From assembly GCA_031270145.1 (NCBI GenBank), contig JAISYD010000151.1:1-15326 (forward strand): DNA of 15,326 bases, in the 5' to 3' direction. The stretch's first letter is position 1. Each line of letters opens with the position of its first letter. A program made the translations under genes and the position numbers. This document shows positions 7,449 to 13,340 of the stretch, one piece after another. Source of the DNA: Planctomycetota bacterium (GTDB taxonomy: Bacteria > Planctomycetota > SZUA-567). The notes under the pieces are model-generated. The model worked only from the letters and a program-made list of their open reading frames with translations. It was not told the DNA's origin and searched no databases.

Positions 7449-8741
7449 TCAATCGCCCTTTTCGATTTTCGCCCCCAAGAGGCGCAACCTCTCGTCAATG
7501 CGCTCGTAGCCCCGGTCGATTTGCGTGACGTTCTCAATCACCGATTCCCCCCGGGCGGCCAGGGCAGCGGCCAGCAGGGCCATGCCGGCACGGATGTCCG
7601 GGCTGTGCATGCGGGAGCCGTGCAACGCCGACGGCCCCACCGCCACGGCCCGGTGCGGATCGCAAAGCACCACCTGCGCCCCCATGTCGAGGAGCTGATC
7701 AACGAAGAACAGCCTGCTCTCGAACATTTTCTCGTGGATCATGACGCTCCCCTCCATCTGCGTCGCCGCCACCAGGGCGATGCTGGTGAGATCGGCGGGG
7801 AAGGACGGCCAGGTGGAGCTGGCGACGGTGGGGACGGCGCCCCGGAAGTCGCGCTGGACGCGGCGGGGCTGCCGGGCCGGCACATATAGATCGTCCCCGC
7901 GCATTTCCGCCGCCATGCCCAGCCGGCGGAACTGGAAAAGAATCATGCGCATGTCCTCGGACACCACGCCCTGGATGGTAAGCTCGCCGCCGGTGATGAC
8001 GGCCAGGGCCATGAGCGAGGCCGCCTCCAGGTAATCCGGCCCCAGGGTGGCCTCCTGGCTGCCGCGCGCCAGCGATCGCACCCCGTTGACCCGGATGGCG
8101 TTGGTTCCGATGCCGGAAATGTCGGCGCCAAGCTGGTTGAGGAAGCGGCAAAGCTCCTGGACATGCGGCTCGCAGGCGGCGTTGCGGATGACGCTCGCGC
8201 CGCGCGCCAGCGCCGCGCCCATGACGGCGTTTTCGGTGGCGGTCACCGATGCCTCGTCCAGGAGGATGTCGGCGCCCTGGAGGCCGTCCCGGGGGGCGGA
8301 GATGATCACCGATGACGGGCCGGCGGATATCCGCGCCCCCATGGCCTCCAGCGCCATGAGGTGGGTGTCGATGCGCCGGCGCCCGATCTTGTCGCCGCCC
8401 GGAAAGGGCAAATCCACCCGGCCGAAGCGGTGGAGCATGGGAACGGCCAGGAGCACGCTCCCCCGCACCATCCGGCACAGGCCGGGATCCAGCGGGCGAT
8501 CCATAAGGCCCGACGGTATGGGCAGAAGATCGTAATCGCCCTGGCGGGCGAAACGCACGCCCATGTTTTCCAGCAGGGCGACGAGGGTGGCCACGTCGCC
8601 TATACGCGGGACGTTGCGGATCCACACGTCGCCGTCGGCCATGACGCTGGCGCACAGTATGGGCAGGGCGGCGTTCTTGTTCCCGGAGGTCCGGACGACG
8701 CCGCTTATCGGATGATTGCCTTCTATAATGAATTTCGCCAT
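7449..8741 (-). CDS. murA: UDP-N-acetylglucosamine 1-carboxyvinyltransferase, Cys-to-Asp active-site variant
   Basis: MurA transfers the enolpyruvyl group of PEP to UDP-GlcNAc, the first committed step of peptidoglycan synthesis in the cytoplasm. The 430-residue length is normal. Conserved features include S-G-N-K-N-A-A-L-P-I-L (K22), F-P-A-D-L-T-S, F-E-S-R-L-F-F-V-D and the C-terminal I-D-R-G-Y-E-R-I-D-E-R-L-R-L-L-G-A-K-I. The mobile catalytic loop reads F-P-G-G-D-K-I-G-R-R-R-I-D-T-H, where most MurA proteins have G-G-C. The residue is Asp117 (codon at 8391-8393). The same Cys-to-Asp change is known in Mycobacterium, Chlamydia and Borrelia MurA and makes the enzyme insensitive to fosfomycin, which alkylates the cysteine. 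The ATG at 8741 has AGGG 5 bases upstream. It has its own promoter (8820-8848) and probably heads a murA-pcnB transcript. Confidence 0.95.
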   Translation of the reverse strand: MAKFIIEGNHPISGVVRTSGNKNAALPILCASVMADGDVWIRNVPRIGDVATLVALLENMGVRFARQGDYDLLPIPSGLMDRPLDPGLCRMVRGSVLLAVPMLHRFGRVDLPFPGGDKIGRRRIDTHLMALEAMGARISAGPSSVIISAPRDGLQGADILLDEASVTATENAVMGAALARGASVIRNAACEPHVQELCRFLNQLGADISGIGTNAIRVNGVRSLARGSQEATLGPDYLEAASLMALAVITGGELTIQGVVSEDMRMILFQFRRLGMAAEMRGDDLYVPARQPRRVQRDFRGAVPTVASSTWPSFPADLTSIALVAATQMEGSVMIHEKMFESRLFFVDQLLDMGAQVVLCDPHRAVAVGPSALHGSRMHSPDIRAGMALLAAALAARGESVIENVTQIDRGYERIDERLRLLGAKIEKGD

Positions 8742-8819
8742 GCAACCCTATCCCGCCTCCCCGGGAGAGGACGGCGGCGCTTTGGAGACGGACATTCCAG
8801 ACCGCCCGCGACAAGCGTC

Positions 8820-8848
8820 AATGTATCCAAACCGCCCGGCCGGGTCAA
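8820..8848 (-). promoter_or_regulatory. Sigma70-type promoter of murA
   Basis: On the minus strand TTGACC (plus 8843-8848) and TACATT (plus 8820-8825) are separated by exactly 17 bases. The expected transcript start is near 8813, giving a leader of about 70 bases to the murA ATG. Position and spacing fit; no further operator is visible. Confidence 0.6.
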
Positions 8849-8860
8849 GGGGGCTTCCGA

Positions 8861-8893
8861 AAAACGGCATTTTCCCGTTCCGGCGGAAACGGG
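8861..8893 (-). terminator. Possible weak terminator after the queD-like gene
   Basis: Thirteen bases past the stop of the 8906 gene, CCCGTT and AACGGG (plus 8874-8879 and 8888-8893) form a 6-bp stem, extendable by one G-U and one G-C pair around a 4-base loop. A TTTTT run follows on the minus strand but only after about 9 bases, so intrinsic termination would be inefficient. It lies just upstream of the murA promoter. Confidence 0.33.
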
Positions 8894-8905
8894 CCGAACG
8901 GCCGA

Positions 8906-9385
8906 CTATTCGAAAACGACGGCGGCGCCGTTGTCGCCGGAGGTGAAGATCATCTTTTTGATGTTCAGCTTGTCCTTCAGCAGGGAATGGAACAACTCAA
9001 TCAGGTTCTCGCAAGTCGCGACCTTCTTGACGACCACCAGGCGGCACTCCGGGTATGATTTCGCGAGATCGGTGTCGATCGCCACGCCCAGGGCGGTGTT
9101 TGACGGAGCTCCCCGCCTAATGCCCTGTTTCTCATACGCGTCGAGGATTCCGGGAAGGAGGGGGTCGTTTTCCTGCAAAATCAGCGCATGGTCAAAATTC
9201 TTCAGATATTCCCAAGCAAGGCGCTTTATGCCGTTGCAGGGCGTGACAAAGCCGGTGACCGCGTTCACCTCGCCCTCCACGTCAATGGTCAATTCGCCGC
9301 TATGCCCGTGCAGATACTGGGCCTCGCCCTCATACCCCAGAAAACGGTGCGCGTACTGGATGCCGATTTTGGTGAATGACAACAT
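8906..9385 (-). CDS. Divergent 6-pyruvoyl-tetrahydropterin synthase/QueD-fold protein lacking the catalytic Cys
   Basis: The 159-residue product has the COG0720 zinc-site layout: Y-A-H-R-F (H13) and L-H-G-H (H26, H28), plus the D-H pair in N-F-D-H-A-L (D65, H66) and an E-N-L helix start (126-128). QueD makes 6-carboxytetrahydropterin for queuosine, and relatives act in biopterin or folate pathways. Here the position four before the first H of H-G-H, Cys in QueD (C-x-x-x-H-G-H), is Ala22, and I see no Glu replacement as in the PTPS-III type. The G-M-V-x-D-F motif reads G-F-V-T-P-C, and the C-terminal E-T-P-T motif reads S-G-D-N. About 40 extra residues sit between D-H and E-N-L. The zinc site is intact but the usual acid/base residues are not, so a changed reaction or a non-catalytic role is likely. 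The ATG at 9385 follows a weak GAAGAG ribosome binding site. Confidence 0.75.
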   Translation of the reverse strand: MLSFTKIGIQYAHRFLGYEGEAQYLHGHSGELTIDVEGEVNAVTGFVTPCNGIKRLAWEYLKNFDHALILQENDPLLPGILDAYEKQGIRRGAPSNTALGVAIDTDLAKSYPECRLVVVKKVATCENLIELFHSLLKDKLNIKKMIFTSGDNGAAVVFE

Positions 9386-9400
9386 GGCGATCTCTTCAGG

Positions 9401-9434
9401 GAAACTGCTTTGAAACTCTCACAATGAGAGTTTC
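9401..9434 (-). promoter_or_regulatory. Leader hairpin / palindromic operator of the queD-like gene
   Basis: A perfect 9-bp inverted repeat, GAAACTCTC and GAGAGTTTC, with a 5-base loop occupies 9412-9434, starting about 7 bases after the predicted transcript start and ending 26 bases before the ATG. A second copy of the 3'-arm core AGTTTC (plus-strand gaaact, 9401-9406) follows and could pair with the same 5' arm as an alternative, which would suit a switch. It could equally be an operator for a dimeric repressor. It does not look like the known preQ1 riboswitch classes, although I cannot run a covariance model. Confidence 0.55.
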
Positions 9435-9447
9435 GGCTAGGCGGATA

Positions 9448-9475
9448 ATTGTAACCCGGCGGGAGGTTTTGTCAA
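9448..9475 (-). promoter_or_regulatory. Near-consensus sigma70-type promoter of the queD-like gene
   Basis: The minus strand has a perfect TTGACA (plus tgtcaa 9470-9475) and TACAAT (plus attgta 9448-9453) with 16-base spacing. The predicted start is near 9441, giving a leader of about 56 bases that contains the palindrome at 9412-9434. The -35 box begins only four bases past the stop of the adjacent IS256-like relic. Confidence 0.7.
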
Positions 9476-9478
9476 AGA

Positions 9479-9721
9479 TTAAAGCGGGGAATGGACAAAG
9501 GCGTTCCGGAAGCCGTCCCGATTGACGCCTACGGCCACAAGCAGCGAGACATTCCGCACTTCGCCGCCCCAGGCGCGCTTCAGCCAAATGCCGTCGAGGT
9601 ACACGTAGGGATGCCCGCCCTCGAACGGCGCTATGCGCCACTCCTCGATGTCGTTAAGAACGTCCTCAACCGCCGCACGCACTTTTCCGGCGAGGCGCGA
9701 CTCCACTTTTCCCCCGTCTAA
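9479..9721 (-). pseudogene. IS256-family (Mutator-type) transposase fragment
   Basis: The minus-strand frame ending at 9479 encodes about 70 residues that match the centre of IS256-family transposases: a helix A-G-K-V-R-A-A-V-E-D-V-L-N-D-I-E-E-W, then H-P-Y-V-Y-L-D-G-I-W-L-K (the D is the first catalytic Asp of the DDE triad), then the strand S-L-L-V-A-V-G-V-N-R-D-G-F-R-N. After F-R-N the similarity stops abruptly and a stop codon follows nine codons later. The second Asp, the Glu and both ends of the gene are missing. No terminal inverted repeats could be identified. It is an inactive internal fragment, joined directly to a second, unrelated transposase fragment at about 9718 and ending next to the promoter of the queD-like gene. 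Confidence 0.72.
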
Positions 9722-9996
9722 AGACGGCCAACCAGGAAGCGCGCCCAGCCGGCGAACAGCTCGCATTGCGGCCAGGAGGCGGCGCGGAAGAAGTAGTGGT
9801 GGACATCGACGCGGTTTTCGCGCTTCGGGTCGGCGAAAGGATACATTCCGGTGATGGCGCGTCTGGCCGGGCAGAGTATCCATCCCGCGACGAGGCGGAT
9901 GCGGATGCGGTGTGCCGGATAATTCCGCCGCGCCTTCCGGATAGGCTGAAAGACAATCACTGACGGCGGGAAAGTCAGGGTTGGGTTTGAGGGCAT
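9718..9996 (-). pseudogene. N-terminal fragment of a DDE_5/IS701-like transposase
   Basis: A 92-codon minus-strand frame contains A-G-W-I-L-C-P-A-R-R-A-I-T-G-M (about 36-50) and V-H-H-Y-F-F-R-A-A-S-W (about 64-74), which resemble the N-terminal region of DDE-superfamily transposases of the IS701/IS4-like type (pattern G-W-x-L-x-P-G-R-R-T-x-T-G-M, then H-x-x-F-x-R-A-x-W). The DDE catalytic core is absent: the frame stops at 9718-9720, where the IS256-like fragment starts in a different frame. The exact 5' boundary is uncertain; recognisable similarity begins near 9930. Similarity is from memory of the family pattern, so moderate confidence. Confidence 0.6.
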
Positions 9997-10019
9997 CCAT
10001 TTTTTTCGAGGGCTTTCGC

Positions 10020-11117
10020 ATGACGGCTGGCTGGAACAAATTGTTCGGCGTCGCCCTGGTTCTGGCTCTGGGGCCGCTGGCGGCGGCCGGGGCCGGCGAT
10101 TCCGGCGAATTCTACGTCAACACCTACCGCGGCATCGGCTCGGTGGCGCCCAAGGGCGCCCGGGCCGCCGCCATGGGCGGGGCGGGGCGGGGCCTGGCCG
10201 ACGGCGCCGCCTCGCTCGGGGCGAATCCGGCGGCGCTGGGCGCGCTTGATGGGATGAATATCGGCGCCGCCCTGGGCTACGATTGGCTGGACGACGATTT
10301 TGACGACGTTTCCCAGACCACCTTCCGTCTGGGCGGAGCGGCCAACCTGGAGCGCTGGGGCGGCAACAGCGGTACGAGCCAGGCGATCGGCGGCTTGCTG
10401 GAGACGGAAAAATACACGGACGCCGCCGGGAACGGCATGTCGCGGAAGCAGGTCGGGGTCCTCGCCGCCTATGGTCTGCAGTTGGCGGACAACCTGTTGG
10501 GCGGCGTGAGCGTCGCCGTTTTCGACGGCAGTTGGTCAAGCGGGCCGTTCTCCGCCGCCCAGGCTGGCCAGGCATCCCTGGATCGCAAATTCACCGGTGG
10601 CGATTTCCGGCTGGGCGGCCTGTACCGCCTGTCGGACGACGTCACCGTGGGTGCGACCCTGGGGTACGCCATCGGCTCGTTCCGGGAAAAGGCCGCCTAT
10701 GCCGCCTCCGCGGGCTCCGATCCGTTAAGCCGGGCGAGCATCGGCCTCGGCGCGGCCCGCCAGTATGGCGAGGACACGCTCTTCATCGGGGATATCTGGT
10801 ATGAGCGTCTCCGCACCTCGGTCAAGGACATCCTGGATGAAAGCGTCTCCTCCTGGGGGCTTTCGGTGGGGGTGGAGCAACAGGTCATCCCCGAGGTCGC
10901 GGCCCTGCGCGGCGGGTTGTATTACGATCACGTCTCCTATTCGGGAAGGGGGGCCGGAGGGTTGGCGCTGGTCGGGAACGGCGGCTTTTCCAAGGGCCGC
11001 CTCGGCGTAACCGCCGGGGCGGGAGTCAGGCTTTACTCGTTCAATCTGGATTATACCCTTGACGTCGGAGGCGGGGGGAATGTGAAAAACCTTTTGGATG
11101 TTTCGGCGGAGTGGTAA
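10020..11117 (+). CDS. Outer-membrane beta-barrel protein, UPF0164/PorV-like
   Basis: The 365-residue product starts with a signal peptide (basic start, then F-G-V-A-L-V-L-A-L-G-P-L-A-A-A-G-A, cleavage likely near residue 24). The mature start has G-A-R-A-A-A-M-G-G-A-G-R-G-L-A-D-G-A-A-S-L-G-A-N-P-A-A-L-G, the pattern of UPF0164/PorV and FadL-related barrels (A-R-x-x-x-M-G-G-A-x-x-A-x-A-D-x-x-x-x-x-x-x-N-P-A-x-L). Alternating polar/apolar Gly-rich strands follow to an aromatic C-terminus (S-A-E-W), as expected for insertion by the BAM machinery. The ATG at 10020 is preferred to one at 9981 because GAGGG lies 7 bases upstream and the signal peptide starts there. The cargo or function is unknown. 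It is divergent from the queD-like gene, across the transposase relics, and is followed by a repeat/terminator. I see no convincing promoter. Confidence 0.78.
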   Translation: MTAGWNKLFGVALVLALGPLAAAGAGDSGEFYVNTYRGIGSVAPKGARAAAMGGAGRGLADGAASLGANPAALGALDGMNIGAALGYDWLDDDFDDVSQTTFRLGGAANLERWGGNSGTSQAIGGLLETEKYTDAAGNGMSRKQVGVLAAYGLQLADNLLGGVSVAVFDGSWSSGPFSAAQAGQASLDRKFTGGDFRLGGLYRLSDDVTVGATLGYAIGSFREKAAYAASAGSDPLSRASIGLGAARQYGEDTLFIGDIWYERLRTSVKDILDESVSSWGLSVGVEQQVIPEVAALRGGLYYDHVSYSGRGAGGLALVGNGGFSKGRLGVTAGAGVRLYSFNLDYTLDVGGGGNVKNLLDVSAEW

Positions 11118-11143
11118 CGGGTCCATCCGCCTAAGGGGGCGGC
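11118..11143 (+). repeat. 26-bp direct repeat, copy 1
   Basis: This 26-base unit (starting CGGGTCCATCCGCC, ending GGGGGCGGC) begins right after the TAA of the barrel gene and recurs perfectly at 11179-11204. Each copy contains a CCGCC/GGCGG inverted repeat with a 6-base loop. In this copy the hairpin is followed by T-runs and can act as a terminator. Confidence 0.9.
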
Positions 11144-11157
11144 TTTTAGATTTTTTT
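11127..11157 (+). terminator. Intrinsic terminator of the barrel-protein gene
   Basis: CCGCC (11127-11131) pairs with GGCGG (11138-11142), then c-tttt-aga-ttttttt runs to 11157. The stem is short but GC-only and the T-tract is long, so termination just past the gene end is plausible. Confidence 0.55.
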
Positions 11158-11178
11158 GGCGCAAAAAAAAGTTGCGAG

Positions 11179-11204
11179 CGGGTCCATCCGCCTAAGGGGG
11201 CGGC
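11179..11204 (+). repeat. 26-bp direct repeat, copy 2
   Basis: This is an exact second copy of the 11118 unit, offset by 61 bases (35 bases of A/T-rich spacer between copies). It keeps the same small hairpin but lacks the T-tract, so it is not an obvious terminator. It could be a dispersed extragenic repeat, a local duplication or a protein site. Confidence 0.9.
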
Positions 11205-11219
11205 AGGGGAGGTAGGATT

Positions 11220-11258
11220 GGGCGGACGTCCGGGCAGCCGGCGTCCGCCCCGGTTTTT
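11220..11258 (+). terminator. Second, strong intrinsic terminator before ndk
   Basis: GGGCGGACG (11220-11228) and CGTCCGCCC (11242-11250) form a perfect 9-bp stem around a 13-base loop, followed by TTTTT at 11254-11258. It ends 16 bases before the ndk -35 box and would insulate ndk from the barrel gene. Confidence 0.72.
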
Positions 11259-11273
11259 GCCTCCGGAAAAGCG

Positions 11274-11302
11274 TTGACGGGAAAAGACTCTTCCCTTATG
11301 CT
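11274..11302 (+). promoter_or_regulatory. Sigma70-type promoter of ndk
   Basis: TTGACG (11274-11279) and TATGCT (11297-11302) are separated by 17 bases. The transcript would start near 11309, about 50 bases before the ATG at 11358. This placement argues against any longer N-terminus for ndk and suggests that ndk and the kinase gene form one transcript. Confidence 0.6.
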
Positions 11303-11357
11303 TGCCGGGAGGCCGAGTTCGGCCCGCCGGTTTCCCTATGGCTATGGAGATGATGGC

Positions 11358-11837
11358 ATGGAACTCGAGAGGACTCTGGTGATACTGAAGCCCGACGCCG
11401 TAGCCAGGCGCCGCATCGGAAGGATTGTCGCCCGCCTGGAGGACAAGGGTTTGCGGATCGCCGCCATGCGGCTGACCGACATCGACGTCGCAACCGCCGA
11501 AAAACATTATGCCGAGCACAAGGCCAAGCCGTTCTTCGGGCAGCTCACCGCCTTCATAACCTCCGGCCCGGTGGTGTTGATGGCCTTGGAGGGGGTCGAC
11601 GCCGTGGCGGTGGTGCGAAAGCTCGTTGGCGCCACCCTGGGCCGGGCAGCCGAGCCCGGGAGCATCCGGGGCGATTTCGGCATGAGCCAGGCCTTCAACC
11701 TCATTCACGCGAGCGATTCCCCGGCCTCGGCCGAGAGGGAGTTGTCCCTCTATTTCCGGCCGGGCGACTATATCCGCGGGGCGGGCGAGGCCGAATACCG
11801 CTGGAATTATGAATTCGCCGGCGGCAAACCCAACTAG
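11358..11837 (+). CDS. ndk: Nucleoside diphosphate kinase
   Basis: Ndk moves the gamma-phosphate of a nucleoside triphosphate to a diphosphate through a phospho-histidine, balancing (d)NTP pools in the cytoplasm. The residues of the family are all present: K11 in I-L-K-P-D-A-V, Y51, F59, R87, T93, R104, N114 and the phosphorylated H117 in N-L-I-H-A-S-D-S. The usual Gly after this His is Ala, a small change. The length of 159 is slightly above the typical 140-150 because of a short C-terminal tail (about 148-159). ATG at 11358 has GGAG 8 bases upstream. The promoter at 11274-11302 lies inside any longer frame, which excludes earlier starts. The 3' end may overlap the start of the Ser/Thr kinase gene by 29 bases. 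Confidence 0.95.
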   Translation: MELERTLVILKPDAVARRRIGRIVARLEDKGLRIAAMRLTDIDVATAEKHYAEHKAKPFFGQLTAFITSGPVVLMALEGVDAVAVVRKLVGATLGRAAEPGSIRGDFGMSQAFNLIHASDSPASAERELSLYFRPGDYIRGAGEAEYRWNYEFAGGKPN

Positions 11838-13335
11838 CGGCCCGGCGCAAAGGATGCTGGTGGCTGACGACGACGGCGATCGCGACAAATTGAATGGAGA
11901 GGTTCTGGGCGGCTGCAAGCTGCTCAAGCGCATCAACAAGGGCGCCATGGGGGTTGTTTACCTGGCCGAGCAGATCGACTTGAAACGCCGGGCGGCGGTC
12001 AAGGTTCTCGATTCCAGGTTCTCCTCCGACAAGTCCTATATCGAGCGCTTCGAGATGGAGGCCAGGGCGGCGGCTCGCTTGAGCCACCCGAACATCGTCC
12101 GGATTTACGACTCCGGCCAGTTCGGCGACATACACTACATCGTCTACGAATACATTGACGGCGGCACGGTGCAGCGCTTGATCAAGAAGCGCGGCGCCCT
12201 CCAGCCGGAGGAATCGGTCGAATACGCCATCCAGGCGGCGAACGGCCTGGCCGCCGCCGCCCAGGCCAATATCATCCACCGCGACATCAAGCCCGACAAC
12301 CTCATGCTCACCCGGGAGGGCGTCCTGAAAATCGCCGACTTCGGCCTAGCCAAAACCATGGCTCCGGGCCAGACCGCGGCCGACCCCGACCTAATTCTCG
12401 GCACCCCCTTTTACATGAGCCCGGAGCAGGCCAAGGGCACACCCCTGGATTCGCGCTCCGACATCTACAGCCTGGGGGTGTCCATGTACTACATGATCGT
12501 GGGCAAGGTGCCCTTCGAAGCCGACAGCGTGATCGGGGTGCTCCTGAAACAGATATCGGCGGATCGGCCGGATCCTTGCGCCGTGAAGCCGGACATCCCA
12601 TCGGTGCTGGGCTCCCTGATCATGCGGATGATGGACAAGGACCCAGCCAACCGGCCGCAAAACCCCGAAGAGCTTTTGCGCGAGCTGGAGACGGTGCGCC
12701 AAATTTTGCGGCCGACGCCGCCGCCGCCGTCCCTGGCCGAGATATCCGAGGTTCCGGAAGGCGAACGGCAGAACTTCCGCCCCCTGCCGGCCAGCCGCAT
12801 CAACCGCCTCACCCGGGTGGAGGCCTCGACCGATGTCCTGACCCGCATCATCACCAGCATCCATGACGACGGCGGCGTCCGCATCGACTCGGACAACCCC
12901 TTCCCTCTGAACACCGTGGTGGAGGCGCGCTTCCGCGATGAGGGCGGGGACGAGGAGTTTTCCGGCCTGGGCCTGGTGCGCTGGACCACGGACAAGGCCA
13001 TGGGCGTGACCTTCGTCAAAGTCCAGCCCGTCAACAAGAAGGGCGACAGCCTGCGCCTGTCCGGCCCCATGGCCATCGGAGCCCTCACCTCCACCCCCAT
13101 CCACCAGCGCCTGCTCCGCCTGGTTTACGCCAACGCCGGACAGGTCATGACCATCGGGAGGATTGCCGGCTCCCTTGGCGTGGGCGCCAAGATGGCGGAG
13201 GAGCCGCTACGGATCTTCGAGCGCGCTTCCATGATCAAGCGCCATCCGGACGGCCGTCTTGAGATGCTGTGGCCCAAGGACGAGTCTCTGCAAAGGGAAA
13301 TCGTGGTTTGGATCGAACAGCACGGGATGCCCTGA
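11809..13335 (+). CDS. PknB-type Ser/Thr protein kinase fused to PilZ-like and winged-helix-like domains
   Basis: Residues about 33-298 are a complete Hanks-type kinase: glycine loop N-K-G-A-M-G-V-V (first Gly replaced by Asn43), ATP lysine K65 (A-A-V-K-V-L), helix-C Glu84, H-R-D-I-K-P-D-N (D159, N164), D-F-G (177-179), G-T-P-F-Y-M-S-P-E (198-206). There is no transmembrane helix, so it is cytoplasmic. A Pro-rich linker (302-307) leads to about 325-412, which resembles a PilZ domain (G-G-V-R-I-D-S-D-N-P-F-P-L-N-T-V-V-E-A-R-F, then V-R-W and G-V-T-F), but R-x-x-x-R and D/N-x-S-x-x-G are degenerate, so c-di-GMP binding is doubtful. Residues about 430-508 look like a winged helix (M-T-I-G-R-I-A-G-S-L-G-V, then R-A-S-M-I-K-R-H-P-D-G-R-L-E-M-L-W). 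The start is uncertain: ATG 11809 has a weak ribosome binding site; GTG 11860 has AAAGG 6 bases upstream. It lies between ndk and flagellin. Confidence 0.88.
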   Translation: MNSPAANPTSGPAQRMLVADDDGDRDKLNGEVLGGCKLLKRINKGAMGVVYLAEQIDLKRRAAVKVLDSRFSSDKSYIERFEMEARAAARLSHPNIVRIYDSGQFGDIHYIVYEYIDGGTVQRLIKKRGALQPEESVEYAIQAANGLAAAAQANIIHRDIKPDNLMLTREGVLKIADFGLAKTMAPGQTAADPDLILGTPFYMSPEQAKGTPLDSRSDIYSLGVSMYYMIVGKVPFEADSVIGVLLKQISADRPDPCAVKPDIPSVLGSLIMRMMDKDPANRPQNPEELLRELETVRQILRPTPPPPSLAEISEVPEGERQNFRPLPASRINRLTRVEASTDVLTRIITSIHDDGGVRIDSDNPFPLNTVVEARFRDEGGDEEFSGLGLVRWTTDKAMGVTFVKVQPVNKKGDSLRLSGPMAIGALTSTPIHQRLLRLVYANAGQVMTIGRIAGSLGVGAKMAEEPLRIFERASMIKRHPDGRLEMLWPKDESLQREIVVWIEQHGMP

Positions 13336-13340
13336 TGTTT

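Noticed and set aside
6188..7528. 446-codon plus-strand open frame opposite the poly(A) polymerase
   Set aside because: It is antisense to motifs of a certain nucleotidyltransferase; the long frame is a by-product of high GC content.
7373..7537. N-terminal extension of the poly(A) polymerase into murA
   Set aside because: It overlaps the murA 3' end by about 90 bases and has no conserved residues; ATG 7372 has its own ribosome binding site.
8361..9413. 350-codon plus-strand frame spanning murA and the queD-like gene
   Set aside because: It crosses the ends of two supported minus-strand genes and the murA promoter, and shows no motif.
9401..9434. preQ1 riboswitch upstream of the queD-like gene
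   Set aside because: The leader is too short, and the A-rich tail pairing typical of preQ1-I is not seen; only a simple symmetric hairpin is present.
9396..9641. 81-codon minus-strand frame across the queD-like promoter
   Set aside because: It overlaps the promoter and leader hairpin and is out of frame with the transposase similarity.
11118..11204. CRISPR-like array
   Set aside because: There are only two repeat copies of 26 bp with one A/T-rich spacer, the repeats contain a terminator hairpin, and no cas gene is nearby.
11274..11357. N-terminal extension of ndk from a TTG at 11274
   Set aside because: That TTG is the -35 box of the ndk promoter, and the conserved Ndk sequence starts at the ATG at 11358 with a good ribosome binding site.
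10725..11948. 407-codon minus-strand open frame across the barrel gene, terminators and ndk
   Set aside because: It covers two well-supported plus-strand genes, two terminators and the ndk promoter; its translation is low-complexity and matches no family.
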